The notes under the pieces are model-generated. The model searched no databases. It saw nothing but the letters and a program-made list of their open reading frames with translations, and was not told where the DNA came from. Positions 7,789-16,754 of a DNA stretch of 64,000 bases are shown here, piece after piece (positions within the stretch are counted from its first letter, which is position 1; each line of letters begins with the position of its first letter). This DNA comes from Fen-1245 sp963835535 (GTDB lineage: Bacteria; Gemmatimonadota; Gemmatimonadetes; Gemmatimonadales; JACORV01). A program made the translations under genes and the position numbers. The stretch is taken from the NCBI GenBank assembly GCA_963835535.1, contig CAWIFL010000004.1, forward strand, positions 310,001-374,000, read 5' to 3'.

Positions 7789-10247
7789 AGGTCGTCGGCA
7801 CGGCCCGGCGCCGGGTGGACGCGCGGGCGAAGGTGACGGGGCAGACCCGCTTCGCCGACGACCTCGCCTTCCCGCGGATGCTCTTCGCCAAGCTGCTCCG
7901 CTCCAGGCTCCCCCACGCGCGGATCGTACGCATGGACACCGCGGCCGCCGCGGCGGCGCCGGGCGTCGCGCTGGTCCTGACCGGTGCGGACTTCCCGATC
8001 GCTTTCGGTATCCTGCCCGTCAGCCAGGACGAGCACGCCCTGTGTCCGGATCGCGTGCGCTACGTCGGGGATCCGGTCGCGGCCGTCGTCGCGCGCAGCG
8101 AACGGGAGGCTTCGGACGCGCTGGCGCTGATCCAAGTGGACTACGAGCCGCTTCCCACCGTCGCCTCGCCCGAAGAGGCGCTCGCGCGCACGGAGCCGCG
8201 CATCCACGACTACGGCGAGGGCGGCAACGTCCACCGTCTCGCGCACTTCGCCTTCGGCGACGTCGAGCCGGCGCTCGCTCACGCCGACCGCGTGTTCGAG
8301 GACCTCTTCTTCTACGAGGGCAACACCCATCTGCCGCTGGAGCAGCACGCGTCGGTCGCGGCGCTGGACGCGGACGGCCGGCTCACGCTCTGGTCCTCGA
8401 CCCAGACGCCGCACTACGTGCACCGCGAGCTGGCGCGCGCCCTCGACCTCCCCGCGCACCGGATCCGCGTCATCGCGACGCCCAACGGCGGCGGCTTCGG
8501 CGGCAAGAGCGACGTGATGAACCACGAGATCGTCGTGGCCAGGGCGGCGCTCGCGACCGGCCGGCCGGTCAAGATCACGCTGACGCGCGAGGAGGTCTTC
8601 TACGCGCACCGCGGCCGCCACCCGGTGCTGATGCGGCTCAAGACCGGCGTGCAGGCGGACGGCACCATCGTCGCGATGGATCTCGAGACGCTGCTGGACG
8701 GCGGCGCCTACGGCAGCTACGGCGCGGCCTCGACGCTCTACACCGGCCAGCTCCAGACCGTGACCTACCACGTGCCGCGCTTCCGCTTCCGCGCCTGCCG
8801 CACCTTCACCAACAAGCCGCCCTGCGGGCCCAAGCGCGGGCACGGCACGCCACAGCCGCGCTTCGCCCAGGAAGTCCAGCTCGACAAGATCGCGGTCGCG
8901 CTCGGGAAGGATCCGGCGGACCTGAGGCTTCAGCAGCTCGCACCGGCCAACTCCGTCACCGCCAACTGGCTCACGATCGGCTCGATGGGGCTCAAGGAGT
9001 GCATCGAGCGCGTGGTCGAGGGCTCCCGGTGGCGCGAGCGTCGCGGGAAGCTCGGCGCGGGCCGCGGCCTCGGACTCGCGTGCGGCTCGTACCTCTGCGG
9101 CGCGGGCCTGCCGATCTACTGGAACGAAATGCCGCATTCCGGCGTCCAGCTCCAGCTCGACCGGTCGGGGCGGGTCACGGCCTTCTGCGGCGCGACGGAG
9201 ATCGGTCAGGGCTCCGACGACGTGCTCGCTGCGATCGTCGCCGAGGTGCTGGGACTCGATCCGGCGGACGTGAAGCTGGTCACCGGCGACACGGACCTGA
9301 CGCCGGTGGATCTGGGCAGCTACTCGAGCCGCGTGACGCTGATGATGGGCAACGCCGCGATCCAGGCGGCGGAGCGGGCGAAGGCGCTGCTGGCGGCCGC
9401 CGCGTCGAGAAAGCTGCAGGTCCCTGCCGAGCGGCTCGGCTTCGCCGACCGGCGCGTCTTCGACGTCGAGGATCCGGCCAAAGCCATGACCTTTCAGGAG
9501 GCCATCGTCGCGGCGGAGGTCGAGCACGGCACGCTCGGCACGACTGGCTCGTACCGCCCGAGGCGCAGCCCGGCGCGGTACCGGGGCGGCGGCGTCGGAC
9601 CCTCTGTCGCCTACTCGTATACCGCCGCCGTCGTCGAAGCCGAGGTGGATCCGGCGACGGGCTGGGTGAAGGTGCCGAAGGTCTGGATCGCGCACGACAT
9701 CGGCCGCGCCTTGAACCCCGTCCTGGCACGCGGGCAGGTGGAAGGGAGCGTCTACATGGGGCTCGGTGAGGCCCTGATGGAGGAGCAGGCGTTCCGCCGA
9801 CTCCCGCCGCGGCTCTCGAGCGCGCTGGTGCACAAGATCCCCTCGCTGCTCGAGTACAAGAGCCCGACCTCGCTCGAGATGCCGGAGGTGGTCACCTACC
9901 TGGTCGAGGAGCCGGACGCGAGTGGGCCGTTCGGCGCGAAGGAAGTCGGCCAGGGGCCGCTGCTGCCGATGATGCCGGCGATCGCGAACGCGATCTACGA
10001 CGCGGTGGGGGTGCGCGTGGACGAGGTGCCGATCACGCCGGAGAAGGTCCTGAAGGCGCTGACGGAGAAGGCGAAGGGGAAGGCAGGGCGCGTGGGCCCG
10101 GTGGCGTTCCCGCAGGTGCCCTGGCCCAAGGCGCTGCTCGTGCCGCCGCCATGGGAGGGGGGCGACGGGAAGGCGGTCAATCAGGACGCACCGTCGCGTG
10201 ACGCGCTCCCCACCAAGCACTCCGGCACCGCGGGGGTGAAGGTATGA
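7785..10247 (+). CDS. Molybdopterin-binding large subunit, xanthine oxidase family (4-hydroxybenzoyl-CoA reductase alpha-like)
   Basis: 820 residues from a GTG that overlaps the previous stop. The N-terminal a/b-hammerhead domain (about 1-125, DARAKVTGQTRFADDL) precedes the molybdopterin-cytosine-dinucleotide-binding domains. Visible motifs are GGGFGGKSD (about 237), GATEIGQGSD (about 466) and FGAKEVGQG near residue 717, whose Glu is the family catalytic base. The subunit would hold Mo-MCD and the substrate pocket. Together with the Cys-rich FAD subunit encoded next, the best guess is a 4-hydroxybenzoyl-CoA reductase or a close relative acting on an aromatic thioester; another hydroxylase substrate cannot be excluded. 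A C-terminal 60-residue tail rich in Pro/Lys is unusual. Confidence 0.88.
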   Translation: MKVVGTARRRVDARAKVTGQTRFADDLAFPRMLFAKLLRSRLPHARIVRMDTAAAAAAPGVALVLTGADFPIAFGILPVSQDEHALCPDRVRYVGDPVAAVVARSEREASDALALIQVDYEPLPTVASPEEALARTEPRIHDYGEGGNVHRLAHFAFGDVEPALAHADRVFEDLFFYEGNTHLPLEQHASVAALDADGRLTLWSSTQTPHYVHRELARALDLPAHRIRVIATPNGGGFGGKSDVMNHEIVVARAALATGRPVKITLTREEVFYAHRGRHPVLMRLKTGVQADGTIVAMDLETLLDGGAYGSYGAASTLYTGQLQTVTYHVPRFRFRACRTFTNKPPCGPKRGHGTPQPRFAQEVQLDKIAVALGKDPADLRLQQLAPANSVTANWLTIGSMGLKECIERVVEGSRWRERRGKLGAGRGLGLACGSYLCGAGLPIYWNEMPHSGVQLQLDRSGRVTAFCGATEIGQGSDDVLAAIVAEVLGLDPADVKLVTGDTDLTPVDLGSYSSRVTLMMGNAAIQAAERAKALLAAAASRKLQVPAERLGFADRRVFDVEDPAKAMTFQEAIVAAEVEHGTLGTTGSYRPRRSPARYRGGGVGPSVAYSYTAAVVEAEVDPATGWVKVPKVWIAHDIGRALNPVLARGQVEGSVYMGLGEALMEEQAFRRLPPRLSSALVHKIPSLLEYKSPTSLEMPEVVTYLVEEPDASGPFGAKEVGQGPLLPMMPAIANAIYDAVGVRVDEVPITPEKVLKALTEKAKGKAGRVGPVAFPQVPWPKALLVPPPWEGGDGKAVNQDAPSRDALPTKHSGTAGVKV

Positions 10248-11275
10248 TGCGCGCCCCGGACTTCCGGTATCACGCCGCGCGCTCGGTGAAGGACGCGGCG
10301 CACGCGCTCAGGGACGGCGGCGCGGAGGCGATGCTCATCGCCGGCGGCACCGACCTGGTGCCCAACATGAAGCGGCGCCAGATGGCGCCGTCGCTCCTGG
10401 TCGGGATCCGGCACCTGCGCGAGCTCAGGCGCATCCGGAACGGGAAGGGGCTCCGGCTGGGGAGTGCGGTCCGGCTCTCGGAGATCGCGGCCGACCCGAA
10501 GGTGCTCCGGCACTACGCAGCTCTGGCGCGCGCGGCGGGCCAGGTCGCGACGCCGCAGATCCGCAATCTCGGGACGCTGGGCGGCAACCTCTGCCTCGAC
10601 ACCCGCTGCACCTACTACAACCAGTCGCTCGAGTGGCGGCAGGGGATCAGCTACTGCATGAAGGCGCCCGGCTCCCACGGCGGCCACGCGTGCACCAGCC
10701 CCACGGGTGATGCCATCTGCTGGGTGGCGACGTCGAGCCCGCGCTGCTGGGCGGTGTCCTCCACCGATACCGCGCCCGCCCTCATCGCCCTCGGCGCGCG
10801 GATCACCCTCGTCTCGGCGGACGGCGAGCGGGACATTCCGCTCGAGGAGTTGTACGCCGACGACGGGATGGCGTATCTGACCCGGCGGCCCGACGAGATC
10901 CTCACGGCGGTGCATCTCGCTCCGGCCGAGCCGGGGTGGCGCAGCACGTACACGAAGCTCAGGCGCCGCGGCTCGTTCGACTTCCCGGTGCTGGGGGTGG
11001 CCGCGGCGGTGCGGTTCGGGGAAGGGGGCGTGGTCACCGACGCGCGCGTCGTGCTCGGGGCCGTGGCGTCGCGGCCGGTGCTCGTGCCGGAGTCGTCATC
11101 GCTGGTCGGGCGCGTCCTCACGGACGACGCGATCGAGGCCGTGGCCGCCGCGGCAGCGGACCACGCCACGCCCCTCGACAACACCGACCTCGCCTACGCC
11201 TGGCGGAAGAAGATGGTGCGGCACTACGTGGCGGGGGCGCTCCAGGAACTCCGGGGACCGATTCGGTCGGCTTAG
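10244..11275 (+). CDS. FAD-binding subunit with extra iron-sulfur loop (4-hydroxybenzoyl-CoA reductase beta-like)
   Basis: 343 residues, overlapping the large subunit gene by 4 nt (a second ATG at 10247 is also possible). The FAD domain shows LIAGGTDLVPNMK (residues 31-43) and the RNLGTLGGNL loop (107-116). An insertion at about 117-170 holds Cys at 117, 122, 138, 150, 159 and 168. Ordinary CO-dehydrogenase or xanthine-dehydrogenase FAD subunits lack this loop; in 4-hydroxybenzoyl-CoA reductase a Cys-rich loop at the same place binds a [4Fe-4S] cluster, which allows reductive dehydroxylation with low-potential electrons. The domain end (CO-dehydrogenase flavoprotein C-terminal fold) is complete. 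Confidence 0.87.
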   Translation: MMRAPDFRYHAARSVKDAAHALRDGGAEAMLIAGGTDLVPNMKRRQMAPSLLVGIRHLRELRRIRNGKGLRLGSAVRLSEIAADPKVLRHYAALARAAGQVATPQIRNLGTLGGNLCLDTRCTYYNQSLEWRQGISYCMKAPGSHGGHACTSPTGDAICWVATSSPRCWAVSSTDTAPALIALGARITLVSADGERDIPLEELYADDGMAYLTRRPDEILTAVHLAPAEPGWRSTYTKLRRRGSFDFPVLGVAAAVRFGEGGVVTDARVVLGAVASRPVLVPESSSLVGRVLTDDAIEAVAAAAADHATPLDNTDLAYAWRKKMVRHYVAGALQELRGPIRSA

Positions 11276-11341
11276 CAATAGGTGGCGCCGGGAGGGGCCG
11301 CGCTGGCGGGAACAGGCGGCCCAAGATTACTTGCTAGGCTT

Positions 11342-13498
11342 ATGAGACGATCTTCAGTCGCCTTACCATACCTTCCCGAACGCATTGACGGCCTCCACGA
11401 GATCGCCGCCAACATCTCCTGGAGCTGGAGCCGGGACGCCCGGGCCCTGTTCCGGTTCCTCGACCGGCCGCTCTGGCACCTGACGCGCCACAATCCGCTC
11501 GAGCAGCTGCGCCGCGTGGACCCCAAGCGGCTGGCCTCGTGCGCGCACGACACCAAGTTCCTCCAGCTGTACGACCGTGTGATGAGCGATCTCCGGTCGG
11601 CGGAGACCAACTTCGGCACCTGGTTCACCCAGGATTATCCGGATCTCCAGGGAAAGACCGCGGCGTACTTCTGCGCCGAGTTCGGGCTCCACAACTCCGT
11701 CCCGATCTACTCCGGCGGCCTGGGCGTCCTCGCGGGCGATCACTGCAAGGCCTCGTCCGACCTGGGCGTGCCTCTGGTGGCGGTCGGCCTGCTCTACACC
11801 CAGGGCTATTTCGACCAGCGGATCCGGCTCGACGGCTGGCAGGAGGACACGGACGAGCGGTTCGACGCGCGCATGGGGCCGCTCGAGCCGCTCATCGGGC
11901 CCAAGGGCGAGCCGTGGCTCGCGGTGGTGCGCGCGTTCGGCCGGCCGGTGCACGTCGGCGCGTGGCGGATGAAGGTGGGGCGCGTCCCGGTATTCCTGAT
12001 GGACACGGATCTCGAGGAGAACGATCCCGCCGACCGCAACCTGGCGGGCCGGCTCTATGCCGGCGGGCCTGAGCAGCGGCTCAAGCAGGAATGGGCGCTC
12101 GGCGTCGCGGGGGTCCGGGTGCTGCGCGCGGTCGGCTTCAATCCGGGCGTCTGGCACGCCAACGAGGGCCACGCGGCGTTCATGCTCGTCGAGCGGCTGC
12201 GCGAATGCGCGGCGAACGGCGTGCCGTTCGAGGATGCGGTGCGTCAGGTGCGCGCTACGTCCATCTTCACCACGCACACGCCCGTGCCCGCGGGCCACGA
12301 CGCGTTCCCCCAGGAGCTGGTGGAGCAGTGCACCGGCCCGGTGTGGGAGGAGATGGGGATCAGCCGGGACCAGTTCATGCACCTCGGCTACCATCCCAAG
12401 CGGGACCACGGACACTTCCACATGGCGGTGCTGGCCGAGCGGCTCTGCGGCCGGATCAACGGCGTGGCGAAGCGCCACGGCGAGGAATCGCGCCGGATGT
12501 GGCACGACCTCTGGCCGGACCGGAAGACGAGCCAAGTGCCGATCTCGCACGTCACCAACGGCGTGCATCTGGCGACCTGGATGTCGCACCGGATGATGGC
12601 GCTGCTCGACAATCACCTCGGCGCCGACTGGGGGAACCACCTCGACGATCCGGCGCTCTGGGAGCGGGTGCTCACGCTCGACGACCAGATCCTCTGGTTC
12701 GTCCACACGGAGCTCAAGGGCATCCTGATGAGCTTCATCCGGGAGCAGGCGCGCCGGCGGTGGACGGACGAGTGGAAGGACTCCGCGCACGTCGTCGGCG
12801 CCGGCACGCTGCTCGATCCCGAGGCGCTGACGATTGGCTTCGCGCGCCGGTTCGCGAGCTACAAGCGGTCCACGCTGATGTTCCGGGACATCGAGCGGCT
12901 GCGGAAGCTGCTCGTCGACACCTGGCGCCCGGTGCAGATCGTCTTCTCGGGGAAGGCGCATCCGGCGGACGAGGAAGGCAAGAAGATGCTCCAGGAAGTG
13001 TACGCGTTCTCGCGCGATCCGCGGCTGGAAGGCCGCGTCGCGTTCCTCGAGGACTACGAGCTGCACCTGGCGCACCGGATGATCCAGGGCGTGGATCTCT
13101 GGCTCAACCTGCCGCGACCGCCGCTCGAGGCGTGCGGGACCAGCGGGATGAAGGCGGCGCTGAACGCGGTGCCGCAGCTGAGCACGCTCGACGGCTGGTG
13201 GTTCGAGGCCTTCGACGGCCTCAACGGCTGGGCGATCAAGCCCGCGCCGGAGGGCGGCGACGGCGACGAATGGGACGCCGAGCAGCTATACACGCTGCTC
13301 GAGGACGAGATCGTGCCGCTGTTCTACGACCGCGACGCGCGCGGCGTGCCCGTCGGCTGGGTGGCGAAGATGAAGCACGCGCTCAAGACCGTGGGCGAGC
13401 GCTTCACGGCGCGGCGGATGGTGCAGCAGTACGTCCAGGGTTACTACGCCCCCGCGCTGCGGGGCGATGTCGCGGGTGACGAGCCCCCTACTGCCTAG
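11342..13498 (+). CDS. glgP: Alpha-glucan (glycogen/maltodextrin) phosphorylase, DUF3417 type
   Basis: 718 residues from the ATG at 11342. The N-terminal DUF3417 helical segment (LPERIDGLHEIAANISWSWS) is typical of the short bacterial and archaeal phosphorylases. It is followed by AEFGLHNSVPIYSGGLGVLAGDHCK (split here by the usual loop), HANEGHAAF and, near residue 600, EACGTSGMKAALNAVP, the glycine/Lys region that binds pyridoxal phosphate and glucose phosphate. The enzyme cleaves alpha-1,4-glucan with phosphate to glucose-1-phosphate. It starts the glycogen operon and its 3' end overlaps glgA by 32 nt in another frame. Confidence 0.94.
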   Translation: MRRSSVALPYLPERIDGLHEIAANISWSWSRDARALFRFLDRPLWHLTRHNPLEQLRRVDPKRLASCAHDTKFLQLYDRVMSDLRSAETNFGTWFTQDYPDLQGKTAAYFCAEFGLHNSVPIYSGGLGVLAGDHCKASSDLGVPLVAVGLLYTQGYFDQRIRLDGWQEDTDERFDARMGPLEPLIGPKGEPWLAVVRAFGRPVHVGAWRMKVGRVPVFLMDTDLEENDPADRNLAGRLYAGGPEQRLKQEWALGVAGVRVLRAVGFNPGVWHANEGHAAFMLVERLRECAANGVPFEDAVRQVRATSIFTTHTPVPAGHDAFPQELVEQCTGPVWEEMGISRDQFMHLGYHPKRDHGHFHMAVLAERLCGRINGVAKRHGEESRRMWHDLWPDRKTSQVPISHVTNGVHLATWMSHRMMALLDNHLGADWGNHLDDPALWERVLTLDDQILWFVHTELKGILMSFIREQARRRWTDEWKDSAHVVGAGTLLDPEALTIGFARRFASYKRSTLMFRDIERLRKLLVDTWRPVQIVFSGKAHPADEEGKKMLQEVYAFSRDPRLEGRVAFLEDYELHLAHRMIQGVDLWLNLPRPPLEACGTSGMKAALNAVPQLSTLDGWWFEAFDGLNGWAIKPAPEGGDGDEWDAEQLYTLLEDEIVPLFYDRDARGVPVGWVAKMKHALKTVGERFTARRMVQQYVQGYYAPALRGDVAGDEPPTA

Positions 13499-15038
13499 CG
13501 ACAGCGCGCCGGTGGCCGCGCCTCCCGGAAGCGCGCCCTGGCGCGCTCCCGCGCAGCCGCCGCTGCTGCTCGGCTCGAGCGCCGATGGACCGGTGGGTGT
13601 GGTGCACGTGGTGGCGGAGTACGCCCCCTACGCGCACACCGGCGGGCTGGCGGACGCGGTCGCCGGGCTGGCGCGGTGCCAGGCCGCGGCCGGCGTGCCC
13701 ACCGCGGTGATCATGCCGCTGCACCGCTCCGTCCACCGGATGGGGGAGGAGCTGGTGCCGGTCGGGCGCCCGTTCCCCGTGCAGGTGGGGCCCCGCCTCG
13801 AGTGGACGCGGCTGTACCGCGCGCCCGGCTCTCCGCGCGCTCCGCGGGTCTTCTTCCTCGAGCACGACGGGTACTTCAACCGGCCGGGCCCGTACGGCTC
13901 GGGCGGGACGGACTACGGGGACAACGGCTTCCGGTTCGCCTTCTTCGCCCAGGCCGCGCTCGAGATCCTGCCGCGCATCACCAACGCGCCCGTCGTCGTG
14001 CACGCGCACGACTGGCACGCGGCACTCGTGCCCGTCTATCTCCGCACGACGTACGCGGGCCGGGAGTTCTACGACCGGGTGCGCACGGTCCTCACGGTCC
14101 ACAACGCCGCGTTCCAGGGCTGGTTCCCCGAAGACATCCTGCGGGTCGTGGGGTTGCCGGCGTCGCTGTACGACTGGCGCTGTCTCGAGTGGTACGGCCG
14201 GGTGAACTACCTCAAGGGCGGGATGGCGCTGGCGGACTTCGTGACGACGGTGAGCCCGACCCACGCATGGGAGCTGACGACGCCCGAGGGCGGCTTCGGC
14301 CTGCAGGAGGCCTTCCGCGCCCTGGGCGACCGGCTGCTGGGGATCGTCAACGGCATCGACGTCGAGCTGTGGGATCCGGCGGTGGACCCGCAGATCAGCG
14401 CGAACTTCTCGGCGAACGACCTGTCGGGGAAGCGGCGCTGCAAGGCGGCGCTGCAGCGGACCTTCGGCCTGCCCGTGCGCTACAACGTCCCGGTGATCGG
14501 GATGGCGGCGCGGCTGGTGCCTCAGAAGGGGCTCGACCTCCTGATCGACAACCCGCACCTGTTCGGCAACGGCGCGCAGTTCGTGTTCACGGGGCGCGGC
14601 GAGCCGAGGTACGAGCGGGTGCTCACCTCCATCGCGTCGGCGTCGCACCAGCGGGTCGGGGTGAGGCTCGGCTTCACCGACCGGATGGCGCGCCGCATCA
14701 TGTCGGGGGCCGACATCTTCCTGGTGCCGTCGCTGTTCGAGCCGTGCGGGCTCACGCAGATGACCTCGCAGCGCTACGGCACCATCCCGGTGGCGCGCCG
14801 GGTCGGGGGCCTCGCCGACACCGTGGCGGACGGCGAGACGGGCTTCCTGTTCGACGGGTACACGCCCGAGGCGCTGGCGTCGGCGGTCCAGGAGGCGGTG
14901 GACACGTACCACACCCCCGCCCGCTGGGCCTGGATGGTCGAGCACGCCGTCGAGCGCGACTTCGGGTGGGAGCGCTCGGCCGCGGCGTACGCCGCCGTCT
15001 ATCGCCGCGTGCTCGCGGCCGCCGCCGTCGGGCGGTAG
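13467..15038 (+). CDS. glgA: Glycogen synthase, GT5 family
   Basis: 523 residues from ATG 13467, inside the end of glgP; the first 40 residues are Pro/Ala-rich and non-conserved, so the true start could be a little later. The synthase domain begins at about residue 44 (VVHVVAEYAPYAHTGGLADAV). Conserved parts include HAHDWHAAL, LTVHNAAFQGWF, IVNGIDVELWDP and the C-terminal EPCGLTQMTSQRYG glucosyl-transfer region. It extends alpha-1,4-glucan from a nucleotide-glucose donor. The KxGGL motif near the N-terminus of bacterial GlgA reads H-T-G-G-L here (residues 57-61): the Lys that contacts the donor phosphate in ADP-glucose synthases is missing, so donor preference is uncertain. Confidence 0.92.
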   Translation: MSRVTSPLLPSDSAPVAAPPGSAPWRAPAQPPLLLGSSADGPVGVVHVVAEYAPYAHTGGLADAVAGLARCQAAAGVPTAVIMPLHRSVHRMGEELVPVGRPFPVQVGPRLEWTRLYRAPGSPRAPRVFFLEHDGYFNRPGPYGSGGTDYGDNGFRFAFFAQAALEILPRITNAPVVVHAHDWHAALVPVYLRTTYAGREFYDRVRTVLTVHNAAFQGWFPEDILRVVGLPASLYDWRCLEWYGRVNYLKGGMALADFVTTVSPTHAWELTTPEGGFGLQEAFRALGDRLLGIVNGIDVELWDPAVDPQISANFSANDLSGKRRCKAALQRTFGLPVRYNVPVIGMAARLVPQKGLDLLIDNPHLFGNGAQFVFTGRGEPRYERVLTSIASASHQRVGVRLGFTDRMARRIMSGADIFLVPSLFEPCGLTQMTSQRYGTIPVARRVGGLADTVADGETGFLFDGYTPEALASAVQEAVDTYHTPARWAWMVEHAVERDFGWERSAAAYAAVYRRVLAAAAVGR

Positions 15039-15044
15039 GCGCGG

Positions 15045-16754
15045 GTGGATTTCGTCCTCGCCCTCCACAGCCACCTGCCGTACGTCCTGCGCCACGGTCG
15101 CTGGCCCCACGGCAGCGACTGGCTCTGCGAGGCCGCGCTCGACTCGTACCTGCCGCTGGTCGAGAAGGTGCACGAGCTGGCCTCGCGCGGCGTCCGCGCC
15201 CCGCTCACCATCGCCATCTCGCCGGTGCTCGCCAACCAGCTCGCCGATCCGTTCTTCGGCTCGGAGCTGGACGCCTTCTTCGCGCAGCGCCTGGAGTCGT
15301 GCGGCGAGGCCCGCCGCACCCTGCCGCAGACCGGTGACCGCGCGCTCCTCCCGCTGGTGGATTTCTGGGAGGCGCGGTTCCGGACGCTGCAGGAGCGCTT
15401 CGAGACGGAGGGCCGCGACATCGCGGCCGCGTTCGCGCGGCTCGAGGCCGCGGGCGACCTGGAGGTGATGACCTGCGCGGCGACGCACGGCTACCTGCCG
15501 CTGCTGGCGCGCGACGAGAGCATCCGGCTCCAGCTCGCGGTCGCGGTGGCCGAGCACCGGCGGATCTTCGGGCGCGAGCCGGCGGGATGCTGGCTGCCCG
15601 AGTGCGCGTATCGCCCGGGTGGCTGGTGGGAGCCGCTGCCGCGTACGCCGCACGCCGGGCCACGCGCCGGGATCGAGGAGCACCTGGCAGCCGCCGGCAT
15701 CAAGTTCTTCTTCACCGACGCGCACCTGGCCCGGGCGGGGAGCGCGCTCGGCGGCTACGCCGAGGTGCCGATCGGGGCCGAACGGTTCGACGCGGTGCGC
15801 CGCGATCGCCCGCGCCACGGAGGAGATGGTGCGTGGCGGACGCCCTACCGCGCCTACCTCGTCGCCTCGCCGGGGACCGCGTCAGTGGTGGCGGTGCTGG
15901 TCCGCGATCCGCGCTCCTCGATGCAGGTGTGGAGCCGCGACCTCGGGTACCCCGGTGCCGAGTGGTACCTCGAGTTCCACAAGATCCGCTGGCCGGGCGG
16001 ACTCAAGCTCTGGCGCGTCAGCCGGCCGCACTCGGACCTCGGGTCCAAGCGGCCCTACGATCCGTCCGCCGCGCTGGCGCAGGTCGCGATGCACGCCTCC
16101 CACTTCGCGTCGCTGCTCGCGAGCGAGCAACAGGCGGACGGCGCGGCAGCCGACGGCGTCATCGCGGCCCCGTTCGACACCGAGCTGTTCGGCCACTGGT
16201 GGTTCGAGGGCGTGGACTTCCTCGGCTCGGTCTACCGCAACCTCGGCGACCGGCCGCTGGTGCGCCCGCTCACGGCGTCCGAGCACCTGCGCGAGCACCC
16301 GCCGCGCGCGGCGATCGAGCTGGCCGCGGGCTCCTGGGGCGCGGGCGGCGACCACGGGATGTGGCTCAACGAGCAGACCCACTGGACCTGGCGGCGGCTC
16401 TGGCCGCTCGAGGACCGGTTCTGGGACGTGGCGCCCCGGGTGCTCGGCTCCGAGGGGGCGGGCCCGGTGCTGGCGCAGGCGGCGCGCGAGCTGCTCCTTG
16501 CGCAAGCCTCGGACTGGCAGTTCATCATCACCACGGGCGCGGTCAGCGACTACGCCGAGCGCCGCTTCGCTCTCCACGCCGGGGACGCGGAGCGGCTGGT
16601 CGGGTTCCTGGAGTCGGCGGCGGAGGGGTCGCTTCCCGGGGAGGCGGCACGGATGGCCGAGGAGCTGCATGCGCGCGACGCGATCTTCCCGGACGTGCTG
16701 CGACAGGTCCAGGGCGTGGTGGGGCAGGCTAGTACGGTGGGGGAGCTCCGATGA
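15045..16754 (+). CDS. GH57 1,4-alpha-glucan branching enzyme (DUF1957 C-terminal domain)
   Basis: 569 residues from a GTG at 15045, 6 bp after glgA. The GH57 fold starts at once with FVLALHSHLPYV. The catalytic nucleophile is in GCWLPECAY (Glu186) and the acid is in FDTELFGHWWFEG (Asp378), both in the forms typical of GH57 branching enzymes. The C-terminal DUF1957-type helical domain has HGMWLNEQTHWTWR. It makes alpha-1,6 branches in glycogen, replacing GlgB (GH13), which is absent from the cluster. It overlaps the next GH57 gene by ATGA. Confidence 0.9.
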   Translation: MDFVLALHSHLPYVLRHGRWPHGSDWLCEAALDSYLPLVEKVHELASRGVRAPLTIAISPVLANQLADPFFGSELDAFFAQRLESCGEARRTLPQTGDRALLPLVDFWEARFRTLQERFETEGRDIAAAFARLEAAGDLEVMTCAATHGYLPLLARDESIRLQLAVAVAEHRRIFGREPAGCWLPECAYRPGGWWEPLPRTPHAGPRAGIEEHLAAAGIKFFFTDAHLARAGSALGGYAEVPIGAERFDAVRRDRPRHGGDGAWRTPYRAYLVASPGTASVVAVLVRDPRSSMQVWSRDLGYPGAEWYLEFHKIRWPGGLKLWRVSRPHSDLGSKRPYDPSAALAQVAMHASHFASLLASEQQADGAAADGVIAAPFDTELFGHWWFEGVDFLGSVYRNLGDRPLVRPLTASEHLREHPPRAAIELAAGSWGAGGDHGMWLNEQTHWTWRRLWPLEDRFWDVAPRVLGSEGAGPVLAQAARELLLAQASDWQFIITTGAVSDYAERRFALHAGDAERLVGFLESAAEGSLPGEAARMAEELHARDAIFPDVLRQVQGVVGQASTVGELR

